A DNA stretch of 64,000 nucleotides from Mycolicibacterium porcinum. GTDB lineage: Bacteria > Actinomycetota > Actinomycetes > Mycobacteriales > Mycobacteriaceae. The stretch is from NCBI GenBank assembly GCA_002086835.1, contig MVIG01000009.1, positions 229,799-293,798 of the forward strand, in the 5' to 3' direction. Numbering within the stretch: the stretch's first letter is position 1; every line of letters starts with the position of its first letter. This document shows, piece after piece, positions 53,808 through 62,442 of this stretch. Position numbers and translations under genes: made by a program. The notes under the pieces were generated by a model. It was not told the origin of the DNA, did no database searches, and was given only the letters and a program-made list of their open reading frames with translations.

Positions 53808-54427
53808 GGTCGCTCCATGATGAGCGACGCCGGCTCCGCGCGAATCCGTGCCACTACTTCGCGTTGCCGGTCCGACAGCATCTCCTCCGTGTAGCCGTCG
53901 CACGTTAGCGCCCACCAGACCGTGGCGGTCGACGGGCAGCCGGGGCAGACGCGCGGGCTGATCACGCCGAATTCCCCTTGCCGCGGTGGGTAGCCCCACC
54001 CCGCCTGGTATGCCTCATCCGGCGTGAGTACCTCCTCGGCACCGCAGACTTCGCACACATGACGGAGCGACATCACGAGCACGCCAGGGCGAAGTTCGCC
54101 GGTGCTTGGCATGAACACGTCACCGGCCGGGCGGTCGGCATAGTGCGCGGTGTCGGGTACCGGAACGACTTCGATGCCTCCTACGGTCACCGTCTCGCCG
54201 GAAAGCATCGCCGCGAGCTCATCGCGGGTGACGAGCACCATGCCTTCCGCCGCCCCGGCGTCGGCCTGCATTGCTGTCCGGCCGGAGCGTTCGACCGCAC
54301 GTATCCGGACCAAGCCACACGGGGATCCGAGGGTGCGGGCGCTGCGGGCGTCGTCCAGTTTGTCGGTGAGCGCCTGCAGGTTTCGGGTCGTGAGCTCGAC
54401 GCGGCGGGCGTCGGCGTCGTACTTCAT
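53804..54427 (-). CDS. Mobile-element-associated protein of unknown function, zinc-ribbon-like
   Basis: 207 residues from an ATG at 54427, with AAGGAGG 4 nt upstream; the adjacent ATG at 54430 is too close to it. The N-terminus begins MKYDADARRVELTTRNLQAL. A central AHYADRPAGDVFMPSTGE is followed by CEVCGAEEVLTP and VCPGCPSTATVWWAL, a pair of CxxC motifs that probably bind zinc. The pattern is familiar from mycobacterial plasmids and integrative elements. No function is known to me. Confidence 0.75.
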   Translation of the reverse strand: MKYDADARRVELTTRNLQALTDKLDDARSARTLGSPCGLVRIRAVERSGRTAMQADAGAAEGMVLVTRDELAAMLSGETVTVGGIEVVPVPDTAHYADRPAGDVFMPSTGELRPGVLVMSLRHVCEVCGAEEVLTPDEAYQAGWGYPPRQGEFGVISPRVCPGCPSTATVWWALTCDGYTEEMLSDRQREVVARIRAEPASLIMERP

Positions 54428-54736
54428 CATCCCTCCTTCGTTAGCAATAGCGGGATCGCCGCCTCGTTGATCGGGACGGTCGAGTCGTGCGCCGGGCAGG
54501 GGAGCGGTGTTGGCAGTGCGGGCGTGCTCGCGCTGGCCCGGGCTGCAACCTGCTGAGCGACTCGCTGTGAACTGCGCAAAGTAGTGGACAGATCTGAGTT
54601 CGAAGCTCACCAGTGGTGGGGGCTTACCGCGCTCACGACGCCAGCCAACATTCGATCTGGGGATCTGGGGGCGCTCGCCCGTAGACAGGGACGAGCGACG
54701 AGAGCAGCGTTCCGAGAAGGCTGCCGCGACACGCTC
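54428..54736. other. Gap with possible fragment of a minus-strand gene
   Basis: On the minus strand one frame reads ...PALPTPLPCPAHDSTVPIN then EAAIPLLLTKEG and stops at the start of the 207-residue gene. It looks protein-like but is only about 48 codons long with no good start, so it may be a short gene from a TTG or the remnant of a longer one. Confidence 0.3.
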
Positions 54737-54970
54737 CTACGAGGCGTAACTGACGTCAATGCCAGCAGCGATCATCCTCGGCCACAACCACTCTCGTAGG
54801 AACAGCTGCTGGCGTGATAACCCCACTTCGGATGCCAATTGATCCAGAAACTCCGCTTCTGGATCCAACAAGCTGACCTTGCAGTGACGGTTGCGCTGGC
54901 GGGTTTCGGACCCGCTGCGATTGCTCCGTTTCGTGGCCATAATGCCGCGTGCTTGGGAATTTGTGGTCAC
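54737..54970 (-). CDS. Small basic protein, possibly ribbon-helix-helix type
   Basis: 77 residues from a GTG at 54970 with AAGGAGG 12 nt upstream, or 67 from an ATG at 54940. A basic N-terminus (ATKRSNRSGSETRQRNRH) is followed by CKVSLLDPEAEFLDQLASE and VGLSRQQLFLREWLWP. This resembles the strand-helix-helix of Arc/MetJ-type DNA-binding proteins found in mobile elements. An ACTAGTAG site lies 75 bp upstream. The role may be regulation or DNA processing of the element. Confidence 0.6.
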   Translation of the reverse strand: MTTNSQARGIMATKRSNRSGSETRQRNRHCKVSLLDPEAEFLDQLASEVGLSRQQLFLREWLWPRMIAAGIDVSYAS

Positions 54971-55044
54971 GTGGCGGTCAGCCTCCTTGTGTCTAGGCGC
55001 TCATGTACGAAGCGGTGGGTGCCTCGGCGTCCCGATATTAGTAA

Positions 55045-55053
55045 CACTAGTAG
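55045..55053. promoter_or_regulatory. ACTAGTAG motif, copy before the small basic protein gene
   Basis: CACTAGTAG, identical over 9 bp to the site at 50176, and located 75 bp upstream of the leftward gene start at 54970. Confidence 0.45.
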
Positions 55054-55503
55054 GGGAAGATTCACATTGCTCCGTAGGGTACTTGTGACGTGCCAACGAG
55101 ACGCAGTCAAACGGATCTGGAGCGTGCTGAATTGCTGGCGCACCGCCGACAAGCCGTAGGTCAGTGCATTCGTAAATTGAGACTCGTGCGCTGGCTCGCA
55201 CAGCAGGTGCATGTTCTGGATCCGGAGTGACCCGCAACGTGTTGCACTATTGTGAACATGTTGTGCTATCGAATATTCGCTTCTTTTTGATGTCGCGCGT
55301 GTCACTGCGGTCAAAGCCTCGACAGTCTCGTGGCGAGACTTAACACTCCAACCTGGACCGCACTGGCTATGCCCGCTGGGCAGGCCCGGAAGGGCACGTG
55401 GGGGCGACTATTTGCGGCGAAACCCGCATCGTGCGCGGTCGACCCAAAGCCCCGGTGTCGACTCTTCCGAAAAGCCACTTCCGAGCCTGCACGATTAAGA
55501 GTA

Positions 55504-55512
55504 CTACTAGTG
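55504..55512. promoter_or_regulatory. ACTAGTAG motif, reverse orientation, before the gene at 55689
   Basis: CTACTAGTG, the exact reverse complement of CACTAGTAG, 177 bp upstream of the rightward HTH gene. Confidence 0.4.
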
Positions 55513-55688
55513 GGGGTGTGTCCGACGTTGCATGTGCCGGCCTATACCGTTCGCCGATGCGGGCGCTTGCGCAGGACCGACCGCCCCCAAGCGCTGGTTA
55601 GGCCCAGCCTGGCGTGCTCCGTTGGCTGCTGTTCGGTGAATAACGCCCGAGGAGTGGAAGTTCCGCGATAACAGGAGGGGAGCTGGCA

Positions 55689-56120
55689 ATGGCCACCACC
55701 ATCCAACAGATCGCACACCTTGCGCAGATCCGCCGCGCCCGTGAACGACTCGACCAAATCGAGGAGATGCGCGCCGCCGACGAGCTCTATACTCTTGGCA
55801 AGAGTCAACGAGAGATCGCCGACCTGCTCATCACCACGCAACCACGCGTGGGCCGGCTACTGCGCGGCGCTCATGCCCTCGGCGATGCCCCCACCCCAGA
55901 GGAACGCATTCTGCGCGCCACCGTCGAAGACTCGCCCCGGGATCTCCTCGTTAGGGAACTCCGCGCGTACGACTACACGTTCACCGAGTACGCCCCATCT
56001 CCCCACGAAGGTTCCGTTCCGGGAACCTGGTCCCAGGTGAGCATGGCTCATCGGCTCCGGCTGCTCAGCGACGAGGAGTACGCGAATGTCCGCGCCGCAG
56101 TCCGACCGCCGACTCTGTAA
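55689..56120 (+). CDS. Helix-turn-helix protein of mobile elements
   Basis: 143 residues; AGGAGGGG lies 8-9 nt before the ATG. The central LYTLGKSQREIADLLITTQP then RVGRLL is a homeodomain/resolvase-like helix-turn-helix. The C-terminal half (DLLVRELRAYDYTFTEYAP) has no known domain that I recognise. It precedes an Xre/MbcA-type antitoxin gene by about 100 bp, and such pairs recur on actinobacterial mobile elements. Probably a small regulator. Confidence 0.72.
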   Translation: MATTIQQIAHLAQIRRARERLDQIEEMRAADELYTLGKSQREIADLLITTQPRVGRLLRGAHALGDAPTPEERILRATVEDSPRDLLVRELRAYDYTFTEYAPSPHEGSVPGTWSQVSMAHRLRLLSDEEYANVRAAVRPPTL

Positions 56121-56221
56121 CCGGGTCCATGCTGTAGCTGCTGCCCTCCACGACGGCGTCGGCACAGTTGCCAAACGAATCTTGTCTAGTGCTGGAATCG
56201 TTAGAGAGGATTGAGTGTGTC

Positions 56222-56806
56222 ATGCCGGCAAACCCCGAGCTGGACCAACGCCTCCAAGACCGATTCGAGATCACCACCGCCCAACTCGTCGCTGCATTGA
56301 AATTGCTTCCCGCGGTGCGTCCCTGGTCCGCCTCACTCACCGAAGACGACGCCACGATCCTCGACGGCCATGACTTTCCCGAGGACAGCGACGCCTTGCT
56401 CGCCGCAGGCACCGAGACCGCCAGCCACGTCGCCCACCTCGCCGTCAGTGCATTGACAGGTGAAGAAGTGGCGGCCGGGCTGGGCATCAGCGAGACCCGA
56501 GTGCGGCATAACCGACTGGCCGGCGGACTGTGGGCCATACCCGACGGCCGGGGTTGGCTGTTCCCCAGAATGCAGTTCGAGACCGCCGCCAACGGTGGCC
56601 CGTGCCGGCAAGTCCGCGGCTTCGACCAGGTCTTCAAAGCGCTGCCCACCGGCCTTCACCCTGTCGCCATCGCGCGATTCCTCCGCACTCCACAGCCCAG
56701 CCTTTTCCATGACCGCCCGATGACTCCAGCGGAATGGCTACGCGGCGGCGGCGATATCGACCGAGCCGTCACCGCGGCCGCCAACACCGACTGGAGTACC
56801 GCGTGA
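56222..56806 (+). CDS. Xre/MbcA/ParS-type antitoxin-like protein
   Basis: About 194 residues from an ATG at 56222. A helix-turn-helix is at SALTGEEVAAGLGISETRVR. The C-terminal part LHPVAIARFLRTPQPSL, then TPAEWLRGGGDIDRAV, resembles the toxin-binding domain of antitoxins paired with RES-domain toxins. The next frame begins in a 4-bp overlap (GTGA) and carries RES-like sequence, which fits this assignment, but that toxin gene is broken. Confidence 0.65.
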   Translation: MPANPELDQRLQDRFEITTAQLVAALKLLPAVRPWSASLTEDDATILDGHDFPEDSDALLAAGTETASHVAHLAVSALTGEEVAAGLGISETRVRHNRLAGGLWAIPDGRGWLFPRMQFETAANGGPCRQVRGFDQVFKALPTGLHPVAIARFLRTPQPSLFHDRPMTPAEWLRGGGDIDRAVTAAANTDWSTA

Positions 56807-57300
56807 CAAACACGCCTTCCCGGACCGCCACCTACCGCAGACCTACGCGCAACGGGTGTCCGCGACGACTCGTACCGCATCGTCCCCATCAGCGAGTTGT
56901 GGTGGTGCGCTAGTTGCAGCACCCGCGCCAACGTCTTGGCGTGGAACGCATTCCGAGAACATACCCGCACCTGGGATCCGACCCACAACCACCACGCGCT
57001 CGTTCCCGCTCCGGTATCGAGAGCTGGTAGGGCGCCTCAGGCCCTACCCCCGCAGGCGACGCCTTCCAAGTCGCGCGCACCAATGACCGGTTCCGCGGCC
57101 AGCCGTACCTCAACACACTCAGGTTCACCCGCCCCGTCGAACTTCTCGGCCTGGCAACTGACAGCCTCAGCGCACGGCCCACCACGCACAGGCGGCGACT
57201 GTCGATGGTGCTGTCGCCAGCTCCATCACTCGCGGTTCCGCCGACGTAATCGGGCATTAGCGGCACTTTCATACCCGGGGTAGGCAGTGCCGGCGGTATG
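56803..57300 (+). pseudogene. Broken RES-domain toxin gene
   Basis: Sequence like a RES toxin can be read only by switching frames. It starts in the GTGA overlap with the antitoxin. One frame gives VRDDSYRIVPISELWWCA and ANVLAWNAFREHTRTWDP, another gives FPLRYRELVGR, a third gives DAFQVARTNDRFRGQPYLN and LRFTRPVELLGLATDSLS before a stop at about 57248. The part between LRYRE and DAFQ, where the family has its catalytic glutamate region, is missing. The toxin should be inactive while the antitoxin gene is intact. Confidence 0.55.
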
Positions 57301-57399
57301 AACACGGGGTGGGTCTGCTCCGAGCCGGATGATGTGTCGGTAGTGGCCGAACTCGAGAACCGCCTGACACTGTTTCGGTGGCGTGTCTCAGGGACCGTG

Positions 57400-58842
57400 C
57401 TACGTGTCCACGGTGAAGGCGTGCTCGTACCCTTGCGGGCCAAGGTGTTCGTACACGAGTGTCGTCGGGACGCGATTCCAGTGGTGTCCCATCAGTGCGG
57501 CTAGACCGAGCGGGCCGATAAGGAACAGATGCAGTCTCTCGGAGCTGGCGTGGTTGCGCGCGAGGTCGCGGATGGCGACGGCGAGGCTGTTGGCTGCCAC
57601 GGGTGTGGTCACGGCACTGGGACCAGTCCCCGTCGTCGGGGTGGCGGTCAGGATCGTGTCGACGGGCAACGCGTTCTGGAGTATCCATTCGGTCGCCTGA
57701 CTGGCCCCGTTGGTGGACACGTTGACGATGAGTGCGGTGTCAGTGCCGAGCCCGACGGGTTGTTCGGTCACATCGAGATCGAAAGGCTCGGTGGCAACGT
57801 CACTGGTCCACAGCTGGTCGCCTTGGCGGATGCCGACCTCGTAGCGCAGGACCCGCGGTAGTTCAGCGCCGAGCAGGAAACCGGTTGCTTGGCGCATGTG
57901 TCCGGTCACCAGAATGCGACAAGAACTTCCGAGTTGTGCTGGCACGGTGGCGATCTCAGCGGCGAGTTCAGTCCATGCATGCGGCGCGGCGGGGGCCACG
58001 CGGTGCGAGGGTTTTTCTCCGGCGATTCGGTTGACCCAGTCGATGCTGACGGCAGCTTGGTCGGCGAGGTCGTCGTGTTTGATGGTCGCTATTGACACGG
58101 TGGTCCATGGCGAGCCGGCGTGCAGACCTAGCGTGGCAACGGCGTCCTCGATGTCTGCCAGGGTGAGTCGGCGGTGCCCGGCGACGACCTGCTGGGAGAC
58201 CCACTTCGTGCACTGGTCGACAGCATTGTCGTCCGACTGCAGGCCGTTGGCGGCCATCAGCAGGGCGACGTCGTCGTGCAGGCGCTTGAGTTCATAGGCG
58301 ATATCGAAGTGGAGGTCGTCGAGCAGGGCCATCAGCGCGGCTTCGTCGGTTCCCGCGGCTGCTGCCCACGCTGTCCGCGCTTTTCCACGCGCTGACTTCG
58401 GCCCATCTTGGGCGGCGCGGGGTACCAGTCGGCTGTCACGCCCGTCGCGATCCTTGAGCAGCACATCGTTGGGATCGTGCAGGCGGTTGGTGGCCAACCG
58501 CAATTCGACCGGATCACCGTTGGCGGTAAGAATTTTGTGAGTGGCTGCCAGCTTTTTGAGGATGCCTTTGTCGTCCAGGTAGGTCAGCCCAACTGACGTG
58601 CGGTTGTCGGTGGCGTATTTGACCTGTGTGTACACGTGTGGGGGCCGTACCCGATAGCGCACGACGTCGTCGCCGTTGCCGACGCCGGGTTCTTCGACAC
58701 CAATGGCGATCGTGGGATTGGTGGTGTTCTTGGTCAGGTGGTGGTGCAGCGCTTCCATGCACGCCCGCCAGACGTGCAGCCACTGGTATTCGTCGCCGGT
58801 TATGCGGACGCCGGTGGCGCTGGGCATTTCGTTGCCGGTCAT
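57400..58842 (-). CDS. cap4: CBASS effector Cap4: DUF4297-type endonuclease fused to SAVED domain
   Basis: 480 residues from an ATG at 58842 that overlaps the cap3 stop by 4 bp. The N-terminal domain has a PD-(D/E)xK pattern: GDEYQWLHVWRACMEAL, E50/E51, D58/D59 and Q73-V-K75 in VYTQVKYA. The C-terminal SAVED domain has HLFLIGPLGLAALMGHHW and TTLVYEHLG. Cap4 proteins degrade double-stranded DNA after the SAVED domain binds the cyclic oligonucleotide made by the CD-NTase during phage infection. It is the last gene of the CBASS operon and converges on the dead RES gene. Confidence 0.9.
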   Translation of the reverse strand: MTGNEMPSATGVRITGDEYQWLHVWRACMEALHHHLTKNTTNPTIAIGVEEPGVGNGDDVVRYRVRPPHVYTQVKYATDNRTSVGLTYLDDKGILKKLAATHKILTANGDPVELRLATNRLHDPNDVLLKDRDGRDSRLVPRAAQDGPKSARGKARTAWAAAAGTDEAALMALLDDLHFDIAYELKRLHDDVALLMAANGLQSDDNAVDQCTKWVSQQVVAGHRRLTLADIEDAVATLGLHAGSPWTTVSIATIKHDDLADQAAVSIDWVNRIAGEKPSHRVAPAAPHAWTELAAEIATVPAQLGSSCRILVTGHMRQATGFLLGAELPRVLRYEVGIRQGDQLWTSDVATEPFDLDVTEQPVGLGTDTALIVNVSTNGASQATEWILQNALPVDTILTATPTTGTGPSAVTTPVAANSLAVAIRDLARNHASSERLHLFLIGPLGLAALMGHHWNRVPTTLVYEHLGPQGYEHAFTVDT

Positions 58843-59372
58843 GCAGGCTCCTGGGGGTTCGTGGTGGGGGCGTTTATTCCTGGATCGCGGTGGGTGGTGT
58901 GAGGTGTCGGCCCGGGAAGTCCGCCCGTGAGTGTGATGTTGCAGGCGCGGGGGATCAGGGTGACCATGCGTCGGGCGTCGAGGGTGTATCCGTGTTGGGT
59001 TCTGCGGAGCACGATTTGGGTGGGGTTGGGGTGGCGGGGCTTGGTTATCGAGATCCGGGCCAGCGATGCGAGGTCGGTGCGGCTGGGGCCGATGTCGTGG
59101 GGGTGGCTGTGCCAGTCGCCGAGGTATCCGAGCCGGTGATCGGTCGAGCGTGCCCTGAGCACGGCGGGGTGGTCGGCGCCGCCGGGGATGCGGTAGTGGG
59201 ATCGGCCGCGGTCGGTGGTGGGGATATCGATGGCAGTGGTAACCCATGGGTGCCCGTCAAGGTAGACGCCGATCAGGATGCCGCCCGTTTCGTCCGGGTG
59301 TGCCTGTGCGGCAGCGATTGCCATGGCGGCGCGGGCAGACTCCGTGATCCACAGTCGCGTGCTGGTGTTCAC
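58839..59372 (-). CDS. cap3: CBASS Cap3, JAB/MPN-type isopeptidase
   Basis: 177 residues. The JAMM metalloprotease motif is visible: the glutamate in DETGGILIGV, and GDWHSHPHDIGPSRTDLASL with the two histidines, serine and aspartate that hold zinc. Cap3 removes the CD-NTase from conjugates formed by Cap2. The start overlaps the cap2 stop by 4 bp and the stop overlaps the cap4 start by 4 bp. Confidence 0.92.
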   Translation of the reverse strand: MNTSTRLWITESARAAMAIAAAQAHPDETGGILIGVYLDGHPWVTTAIDIPTTDRGRSHYRIPGGADHPAVLRARSTDHRLGYLGDWHSHPHDIGPSRTDLASLARISITKPRHPNPTQIVLRRTQHGYTLDARRMVTLIPRACNITLTGGLPGPTPHTTHRDPGINAPTTNPQEPA

Positions 59373-60946
59373 TTGTACTCCGGCGCTGGTGTGTCGTCGG
59401 GATCGACGATGCCGGCGCGGTCAAATGGTGGGTTCATCGGGCTGAGCACCGTGATGCGTTCGTCCGGTCGTTGCCGCCGAGCGGTGAGCTGATCAATGGC
59501 GGCGGCAGCGGTATCGGCCGCAGCGGTGAGCACCGCGATGGGCGGGGCATTGTTCACTGGCGCAGTGCATCCAAGTTCCAGGAAACCCGCGTGAGCCGGA
59601 CAGGCAGCCTCGGTATCGGGTGGAAGTGCGACGTAGCGTGGGTCGTCGACCCGGGCCGCGATCGGGGTGTCGCCCTCGGATTGCCGCTGCACCCGCGCCA
59701 GCGCGCCGTGGTGGAAAAGGGCTCCCACGACGAGCGGGACGCCGCGGCGCCCACATACGTCAGCGAGCGCAGCGGTCAGCGGCAAGACCCCGGTGCAATC
59801 GATGACCAAATCAACTCCACTGATGGTGGCGCGCAACCGGACGGGGTCGTAGGGCAAGTCATCATGGCCGGTCACCGAGGTCCACGGGGCATGCTGCTCG
59901 ACGACGGCCCTGACAGCGACGGTTTTGGGATAACCCACGAAGTGGCGTGTGCCCACGTGGCGAACAATGTTGGTGCTGGTGAGAAAGTCACTGTCGTACA
60001 CGTAGAGGGTGCCGACGCCGCTAGCGGCAACGGCGACCGCGACATGCCCGCCGACCGATCCCGCGCCGGCGATCAGGACCGTCTTGTTGGCGAGCAGATC
60101 GGCATCGGCGCCTGCGCGCCGGCGCAGCGCCGGTACGTCGTTGGGGGTAGCCGCCAGTGCCCTCGTGCACAGGGTGTCGCCGAGGCCGGACATGCTGACC
60201 ACGATGGCGTCGTGGTCAGCATCATGGCGGGGCCAAGCCAAAACGATGAAATCGTGGCCGCCGCTTGGCTCCGGGAACGCCGTGTCGGATCGCGCGATCA
60301 GTCCACGGTCGAGGTTCCTGCGCTGGCGTCGACTCAGTGCCGCCCGCACGTCGTCGAGTGTGCGCGGAGGATCGGCTAGATGGTCGCGCAGATAAAAGGC
60401 GCCAGTCAGTACCGGTTTGCCGATGTTGCGAGGGTCGGGTGAGTTGCCGGCGCCGATGAGCAGCGATGTCCCCTGCAGGGTGCCGAATACCTCGGCGGTG
60501 TACCCGGGGGTGCCACCAGCGATCAGGTCCTGCAGGGGCAGTTCGGCTCGGTAGTCGCTGCGCTCGTCGTAGAGATAGTGCGCGTCGAGCGCGCGGTCCT
60601 CGGGGTTGAAGCCGTCCCGGGCTGCAGCGGCCCACTGGTCAAGGCGGTCCCAAAGTCCTTGTAGTGTAATGCCATCGATCTGGGCCGGGTCATCTTCGGC
60701 CCACAGGCAGATGGTGCCTTGGGAGGCGTGGCCGGTGCGCAGGCCGGGAACAACCACGTGCGCGTAGCGCAGCGGCCACCCGGAATAGAACTGGATCCGC
60801 ATACGGGTGGCGTCGGTGTGGCCGCGCAGACTCGGTCGAATTGGTCCCGTCCAGCACGGCTGATCCTGGTCGCCGTTGGCCGAGAACCCCGCGTTGACCA
60901 GGTCCGAGCAGAATCGATCAAATGCGGCGTCGTCGTAGGTGTGCAC
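59369..60946 (-). CDS. cap2: CBASS Cap2, E2-E1 fused ubiquitin-transfer-like enzyme
   Basis: 525 residues. An N-terminal E2-like domain has a candidate cysteine, C80 in GTICLWAEDD. A linker leads to a ThiF/E1 adenylation domain with AGAGSVGGHVAVAVAASG (GxGxxGG at 294-300) and a candidate E1 cysteine, C460 in LELGCTAPVNN. Cap2 conjugates the CD-NTase C-terminus to targets, which primes it for signalling. The start is a GTG at 60946, 8 bp after the CD-NTase stop. This gene with cap3 defines a type II CBASS. Confidence 0.92.
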   Translation of the reverse strand: MHTYDDAAFDRFCSDLVNAGFSANGDQDQPCWTGPIRPSLRGHTDATRMRIQFYSGWPLRYAHVVVPGLRTGHASQGTICLWAEDDPAQIDGITLQGLWDRLDQWAAAARDGFNPEDRALDAHYLYDERSDYRAELPLQDLIAGGTPGYTAEVFGTLQGTSLLIGAGNSPDPRNIGKPVLTGAFYLRDHLADPPRTLDDVRAALSRRQRRNLDRGLIARSDTAFPEPSGGHDFIVLAWPRHDADHDAIVVSMSGLGDTLCTRALAATPNDVPALRRRAGADADLLANKTVLIAGAGSVGGHVAVAVAASGVGTLYVYDSDFLTSTNIVRHVGTRHFVGYPKTVAVRAVVEQHAPWTSVTGHDDLPYDPVRLRATISGVDLVIDCTGVLPLTAALADVCGRRGVPLVVGALFHHGALARVQRQSEGDTPIAARVDDPRYVALPPDTEAACPAHAGFLELGCTAPVNNAPPIAVLTAAADTAAAAIDQLTARRQRPDERITVLSPMNPPFDRAGIVDPDDTPAPEYK

Positions 60947-60954
60947 CAGTCAGC

Positions 60955-62034
60955 TCAGCGGCGAACTTCGAGCCACGAGTCGGGTGTGGCGAAGCCACGC
61001 GGCTGATTGCTACCCAGTGCCCCCACCGCAGTGACGGCCCCGATCGGAAATCCTGCCGCATCACACCCGTCGGGCAGCGGAAGGACTTGCCCGCGGTCGT
61101 TGGTGCCCAAGATGTCGCGCCACAGCTTGGCCGCGCGGCACCGTTCCGAGTCGAGCGCTGTGCGGGCCTCGCCGGCCAGACGCTCGAACGTCTGCCCGGC
61201 CGACCTCCACTGCCACGGATCCAGGTCTGGCTTGAGTGGTGTGCCGAGCACAGGGTCGGGCAGACCGTCGGCGGCACAGTCGATCAACCTGGCACCGACA
61301 TGTTGCATCGTGGAGGTCAGAAGCTCGGCGTGAGTGGTTCCACTGACAAGCTGCTCCTTCCAGACGTAGTACGCGGCAATCTCGACAAACAGGCCTCCGG
61401 GGCGCTGGCCACCGAGATGGAAGTGACGGACCTGGCGCAGCAACCGCACGATGTGCCGGTAGGCGTTTTCCCCCCCGACCGTCGGACTCCACGAGGCCGT
61501 GGCCAGTGCATCTGTATCCGTAGCGAACTGCACGGGATTGGTCTTGATCCAGCGGCCCTCGTCGTTGTTCCACTGGTCGCGATCGCGGTTGGGGATGGCC
61601 CAGTGCTCACCCCAGGGCACGGCTGGCACCGCGTCGATGGCGAACGCGTCGTCGCTGAAATGCCCTTCGGGCTCAGGGAAGTCGATCTTGAGCGACCGTG
61701 CCTGACGCGTGATACGCCCGCCCAGATCTTCGCCCTTCACGCCGTATTCGTCGACGAGAACGCGCTCGACGGCGTTGTAGATCTTCTCCGGGCTGTGGCG
61801 CACTGATAGTCCGGTGAAGCGCAGGAAGACATCGACGTCCTTGCCCGGATACCGGGCGGTCAAGCGAGCGTAGGAGCCGATGAGCCGGGTGTCGATGCCC
61901 CACCCTTTCAGCTCGGCGTCGGCCTCGAGTAGTTCACGCACCTCGGTGTGGGCGGCGATAGCGCGGTCGCGCTTGTCCCCATGGATGCTGACATTGCGTA
62001 CCGCTTGGGCGAACTCGGTATCGAGTGTCTCCAT
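60955..62034 (-). CDS. CBASS cyclic oligonucleotide synthase (CD-NTase)
   Basis: 359 residues from the ATG at 62034, with GCAGGAGC just upstream; the frame is open further but that part looks non-coding. The nucleotidyltransferase motif is GSYARLTARYPGKDVDVFL (G53-S54, D66, D68) and the third metal aspartate is D134 in FAIDAVPAVP. It makes a cyclic di- or trinucleotide on phage infection. The association with Cap4 suggests a CdnD-like, SAVED-detected product, but the clade cannot be set by eye. First gene of the operon. Confidence 0.92.
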   Translation of the reverse strand: METLDTEFAQAVRNVSIHGDKRDRAIAAHTEVRELLEADAELKGWGIDTRLIGSYARLTARYPGKDVDVFLRFTGLSVRHSPEKIYNAVERVLVDEYGVKGEDLGGRITRQARSLKIDFPEPEGHFSDDAFAIDAVPAVPWGEHWAIPNRDRDQWNNDEGRWIKTNPVQFATDTDALATASWSPTVGGENAYRHIVRLLRQVRHFHLGGQRPGGLFVEIAAYYVWKEQLVSGTTHAELLTSTMQHVGARLIDCAADGLPDPVLGTPLKPDLDPWQWRSAGQTFERLAGEARTALDSERCRAAKLWRDILGTNDRGQVLPLPDGCDAAGFPIGAVTAVGALGSNQPRGFATPDSWLEVRR

Positions 62035-62442
62035 CGTGCTCCTGCAATAATGTTGAATTCGGCTTATCGGATGGGTTTTTGACGACGCGAGCAGACATCG
62101 GGTGTCCCACATGGTGGCCACCGAATGGCTGTGCGAGCCGACGCTGTGGCGGTCGTGCGGAATCGGGTTTCGGCTCGGCTGCATCCTGCCCATCCGCCAT
62201 TACGCTCGAATGTAAATTTTACCGCCAGGGTCCGACATCTCTGATGTTTGCGTCAATATTTTGAAGATCGGCCCGCCGCAGCGCTGTCCAGATCGGGCTC
62301 CGCTTCAATTCCGTGAATCCGCCCACGACGTCCGACACTGCGGAGAAGATGAAAGCGGCGTGATCTAGCCGCGCCGGGCCAGACTTCCCGATCCGCCATC
62401 CACGCCAACCATACGACTTCGAAGCAAAGGAACCCGTCCGCT
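62035..62442. other. Divergent promoter region between CBASS and DUF6602 gene
   Basis: 408 bases with no convincing gene. AT-rich patches occur at about 62045-62060 and 62210-62265 (TAAATTTTA, TCAATATTTTGAA), the likely promoter positions. No TetR-type or ACTAGTAG operator is present. Confidence 0.5.

Larger units (their letters stand above)
54971..55688. other. Divergent intergenic region with two ACTAGTAG sites
   Basis: 718 bases between a leftward and a rightward small gene. Besides the two ACTAGTAG motifs there is an AT-rich patch at about 55238-55290, with GTTGCACTAT and GTTGTGCTAT as imperfect direct repeats 22 bp apart, probably promoter or protein-binding DNA. No gene is convincing. 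Confidence 0.45.

Noticed and set aside
55330-55671. 113-codon open frame on the plus strand
   Set aside because: Composition is unlike a protein (many arginine and proline runs), no ribosome binding site, and an ACTAGTAG site and likely promoter DNA lie inside it.
57298-57504. Small plus-strand frame starting MNTGWVCSEPDD
   Set aside because: It overlaps the 3' end of cap4 and is better explained as the tail of the broken RES gene or antisense frame.
58843-59247. N-terminal extension of cap4 across cap3
   Set aside because: The extension is arginine- and proline-rich, lies wholly in cap3, and the ATG at 58842 has the typical 4-bp overlap.
62035-62193. N-terminal extension of the CD-NTase gene to 62193
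   Set aside because: The residues do not resemble CD-NTases, and the ATG at 62034 has a strong ribosome binding site.
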